From the NCBI GenBank assembly GCA_937900485.1, contig CALCEL010000110.1:1-7903 (forward strand): DNA of 7,903 nt. Direction: 5' to 3'. Under the pieces are notes generated by a model. The model saw only the letters and a list, made by a program, of their open reading frames with translations, was not told the DNA's origin and did not search any database. Below, piece by piece: positions 6,529 to 7,903 of the stretch (positions are counted from its first letter, which is position 1; each line of letters begins with the position of its first letter). A program made the translations under genes and the position numbers. The DNA is from an uncultured Prevotellaceae bacterium. GTDB taxonomy: Bacteria; Bacteroidota; Bacteroidia; Bacteroidales; Bacteroidaceae.

Positions 6529-7513
6529 TTTCCTTGTCTATCGCTGTCTGATGACTGTTTCTTATCATACTGTCTATTAGCTCTTTGTATGTCGGCGACT
6601 CTACGATGCGCACCATGCCCGACTCCAGTCCGTAGGCGTGGTGGCTGCTCATCTGGCCGCTCAGCCATTCCCCGACGCTTACGGACAGTATGCCGTATAT
6701 GTCCTTCACGCATGAGAACGGAACACAGGTGGAGTAGAGTGACATGTCTGCCCCTGTCCCTATTGTGCTGAAGGACCGCACGTGTTCTCTGTTGTATCTC
6801 AGCACTCCTGTCGCCCCGCACATGGGGATTACCACGTCGTACTGTCCGTCAAAGCCGTAGGACGCTGTATACATCAGGTCTGTAATGTTCTCATTGTCAC
6901 CGCAGTCGATGTGTATCACGTCCGTTGTCACAGGGTCTGACAGCGCATCGCACAACCCCTGGGTGTATTCAGAGAAATATGCTGATATGGTGTCGGTCGT
7001 GACAATGGCAACACGCTGGCAGTCACTCATCTCGTCCAGTATTAGTCCTGCCTCGTAAAAGAGTCCGTAGGAACGGATGTCGATTGTGTGTATGTTGGTG
7101 AATGTCCGTCTGTTGCCTATGGCAAGCACCTTGGTGTGACTGTCATTCATGATAAGACTGTCGTATTCCGTGAAAAAGCCATCGTAGCGGTTGTCTGCCA
7201 GTATGACATAGAGACGTTTTATGCCGTCGTCATTACCCGTGGTAAGCCGTTCTGTGAGGTAATTGACACACTCGGCGTATGTGGCGCGCTCCACGGTGAC
7301 GGTGCGTAGCCCGTATGACTGTGCAAGGCTTTGCACGGCGCGGTAGGTCGCGTCGTTATACGCTAAGTCGCCCAGCCCGTTAGGTTGGTACAGTGTTATG
7401 ATTATTGGACTGTCATCTAAGAGGTCACCGTCATAATCCTCTCGTATACACGAGCATATGACACACAGAGTCATCATTAGTGCGTGGAAGGTGACAAACA
7501 GATATTTATTCAC
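6512..7513 (-). CDS. BMP/PnrA-family substrate-binding lipoprotein
   Basis: A 333-residue lipoprotein resembling the basic membrane protein (BMP, PnrA/TmpC) family. Characterised members bind nucleosides for ABC uptake in Gram-positive bacteria and spirochaetes. A hydrophobic signal is followed by the lipobox ICSC with Cys22 as anchor. The tail after Cys22 is acidic (REDYDGD), reminiscent of surface-export signals in this phylum, though that is an inference. Family features are GLGDLAYND (46-54, matching the GxxDxxFND ligand loop), YGLFYEAGLILDE (cf. F..E.GYLAG), YDVVIPMCGATG, and IGTGADMSLYS (251-261, cf. GVD.D). The start is GTG at 7513: an in-frame TAA lies nine codons upstream with no ATG between, and the next Met (residue 13) would destroy the signal peptide. 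It is the first gene of the operon. No permease or ATPase accompanies it, so a transport role is not supported here. Family call moderately strong, ligand unknown. Confidence 0.78.
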   Translation of the reverse strand: MNKYLFVTFHALMMTLCVICSCIREDYDGDLLDDSPIIITLYQPNGLGDLAYNDATYRAVQSLAQSYGLRTVTVERATYAECVNYLTERLTTGNDDGIKRLYVILADNRYDGFFTEYDSLIMNDSHTKVLAIGNRRTFTNIHTIDIRSYGLFYEAGLILDEMSDCQRVAIVTTDTISAYFSEYTQGLCDALSDPVTTDVIHIDCGDNENITDLMYTASYGFDGQYDVVIPMCGATGVLRYNREHVRSFSTIGTGADMSLYSTCVPFSCVKDIYGILSVSVGEWLSGQMSSHHAYGLESGMVRIVESPTYKELIDSMIRNSHQTAIDKENEKYN

Positions 7514-7532
7514 TCTTTTCTGTTGTTTTATG

Positions 7533-7564
7533 CAAAATTAATAATATTATCGTTAAGCCACAAG
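7533..7564 (-). promoter_or_regulatory. Predicted promoter of the two-gene lipoprotein operon
   Basis: Read on the minus strand, TAATTTTG (7540-7533) matches the -7 consensus TAnnTTTG exactly. CTTG (7564-7561) matches three of four bases of the -33 element, with a 20-base spacer. Transcription would begin near 7527-7529, about 15 bases before the GTG start. That leader is A-rich (AACAACAGAAAAGA) and has no Shine-Dalgarno, as is common in Bacteroidota. Confidence 0.6.
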
Positions 7565-7903
7565 AAAAGATTTGTTTATGTTTTTTTTCATGTGGGAACA
7601 TGTCTGTCTCTATCTTCCACTGCTCATCTGTTTCTGCTTGATACGGTGTTCACAATAGTCTTTTTACACCTTACTATATTTGCATATCTTTTGTGTTTCT
7701 CTTTGGCTCGTCTCATCGTCCCCTGAGAGTGTTACCGTTTGTCAGTGACGTGTCTGTCGGTGATAATGTGTCCGTCAATCCTTTCTTTTTCATTGCTGTA
7801 CGGTAAAAAGACGACCTCCGGTTATAGTGTAAAACAGGTAGAGAAACGGACAATTTTGCTCGTGACGAAATTTCCTATGCCTGTTTTTTGCTGTTTTTAG
7901 GTT
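7565..7903. other. Intergenic DNA upstream of the lipoprotein operon, no convincing gene
   Basis: I find no recognisable protein, tRNA or rRNA here. On the minus strand there are two tiny overlapping frames of 26 and 30 codons (7793-7713 and 7716-7624). On the plus strand there is one of 44 codons (7766-7900). None resembles a known family. TATATTTG at 7675-7682 matches the plus-strand -7 consensus but lacks a -33 partner and leads to no clear gene. Near the right edge, AAAACAGGTA (7831-7840) is complementary, with one wobble pair, to TGCCTGTTTT (7878-7887) across a 37-base loop. The function, if any, is unclear. Confidence 0.5.

Noticed and set aside
7484..7726. 80-codon plus-strand frame over the lipoprotein operon promoter
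   Set aside because: It overlaps the signal peptide of the BMP-like gene and its promoter, and its translation is a hydrophobic string typical of AT-rich intergenic DNA.
7766..7900. 44-codon plus-strand frame at the right edge
   Set aside because: No ribosome site, no recognisable product, and the length is well within chance.
1..7903. CRISPR array, insertion sequence, tRNA or rRNA
   Set aside because: No regularly spaced repeats, no transposase motifs or terminal inverted repeats, and no tRNA or rRNA signatures were seen on either strand.

Overview
The window looks like chromosomal DNA from a Bacteroidota member, probably order Bacteroidales. Prevotellaceae-like is a guess from style rather than a proof. 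Three things point that way. All three transcription units have an upstream match to the Bacteroidetes -7 promoter element TAnnTTTG. Shine-Dalgarno sequences are absent or badly placed. The gene content is also typical: a two-cysteine (GH127/GH146-type) beta-L-arabinofuranosidase with a bacterial Ig domain, and Cys-anchored lipoproteins.

Layout from left to right: (i) a 156-base gene-free tail; (ii) a minus-strand gene of about 3.1 kb for a secreted GH127/DUF1680-type glycoside hydrolase; (iii) a 153-base divergent promoter region; (iv) plus-strand purU, formyltetrahydrofolate deformylase; (v) a strong bidirectional terminator hairpin between convergent genes; (vi) a minus-strand operon of two overlapping lipoprotein genes, 7513 to 4366; (vii) about 390 bases of AT-richer upstream DNA holding the operon promoter and no convincing gene.

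The operon is the most interesting part. Its first gene encodes a BMP/PnrA-like (nucleoside-receptor type) substrate-binding lipoprotein with a GTG start. Its second gene overlaps the first by 17 bases. It encodes a 720-residue lipoprotein that joins a type-1 periplasmic-binding fold (Leu/Ile/Val-receptor class) to a complete C-terminal peptidase C13 domain, the family of eukaryotic legumain (asparaginyl endopeptidase) and the GPI-anchor transamidase subunit GPI8/PIG-K. The catalytic His (H579) and Cys (C622) and most of the legumain S1-pocket positions are present. Several motifs are closer to GPI8 than to legumain. No ABC permease or ATPase is in the window, and a terminator directly follows the second gene, so the pair looks like a self-contained, lipid-anchored module of two ligand-binding folds plus one protease or transpeptidase. 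What it binds and cuts cannot be read from the sequence.

The glycoside hydrolase and purU are ordinary in kind and share only a divergent promoter region. Nothing suggests that they work with the lipoprotein operon.
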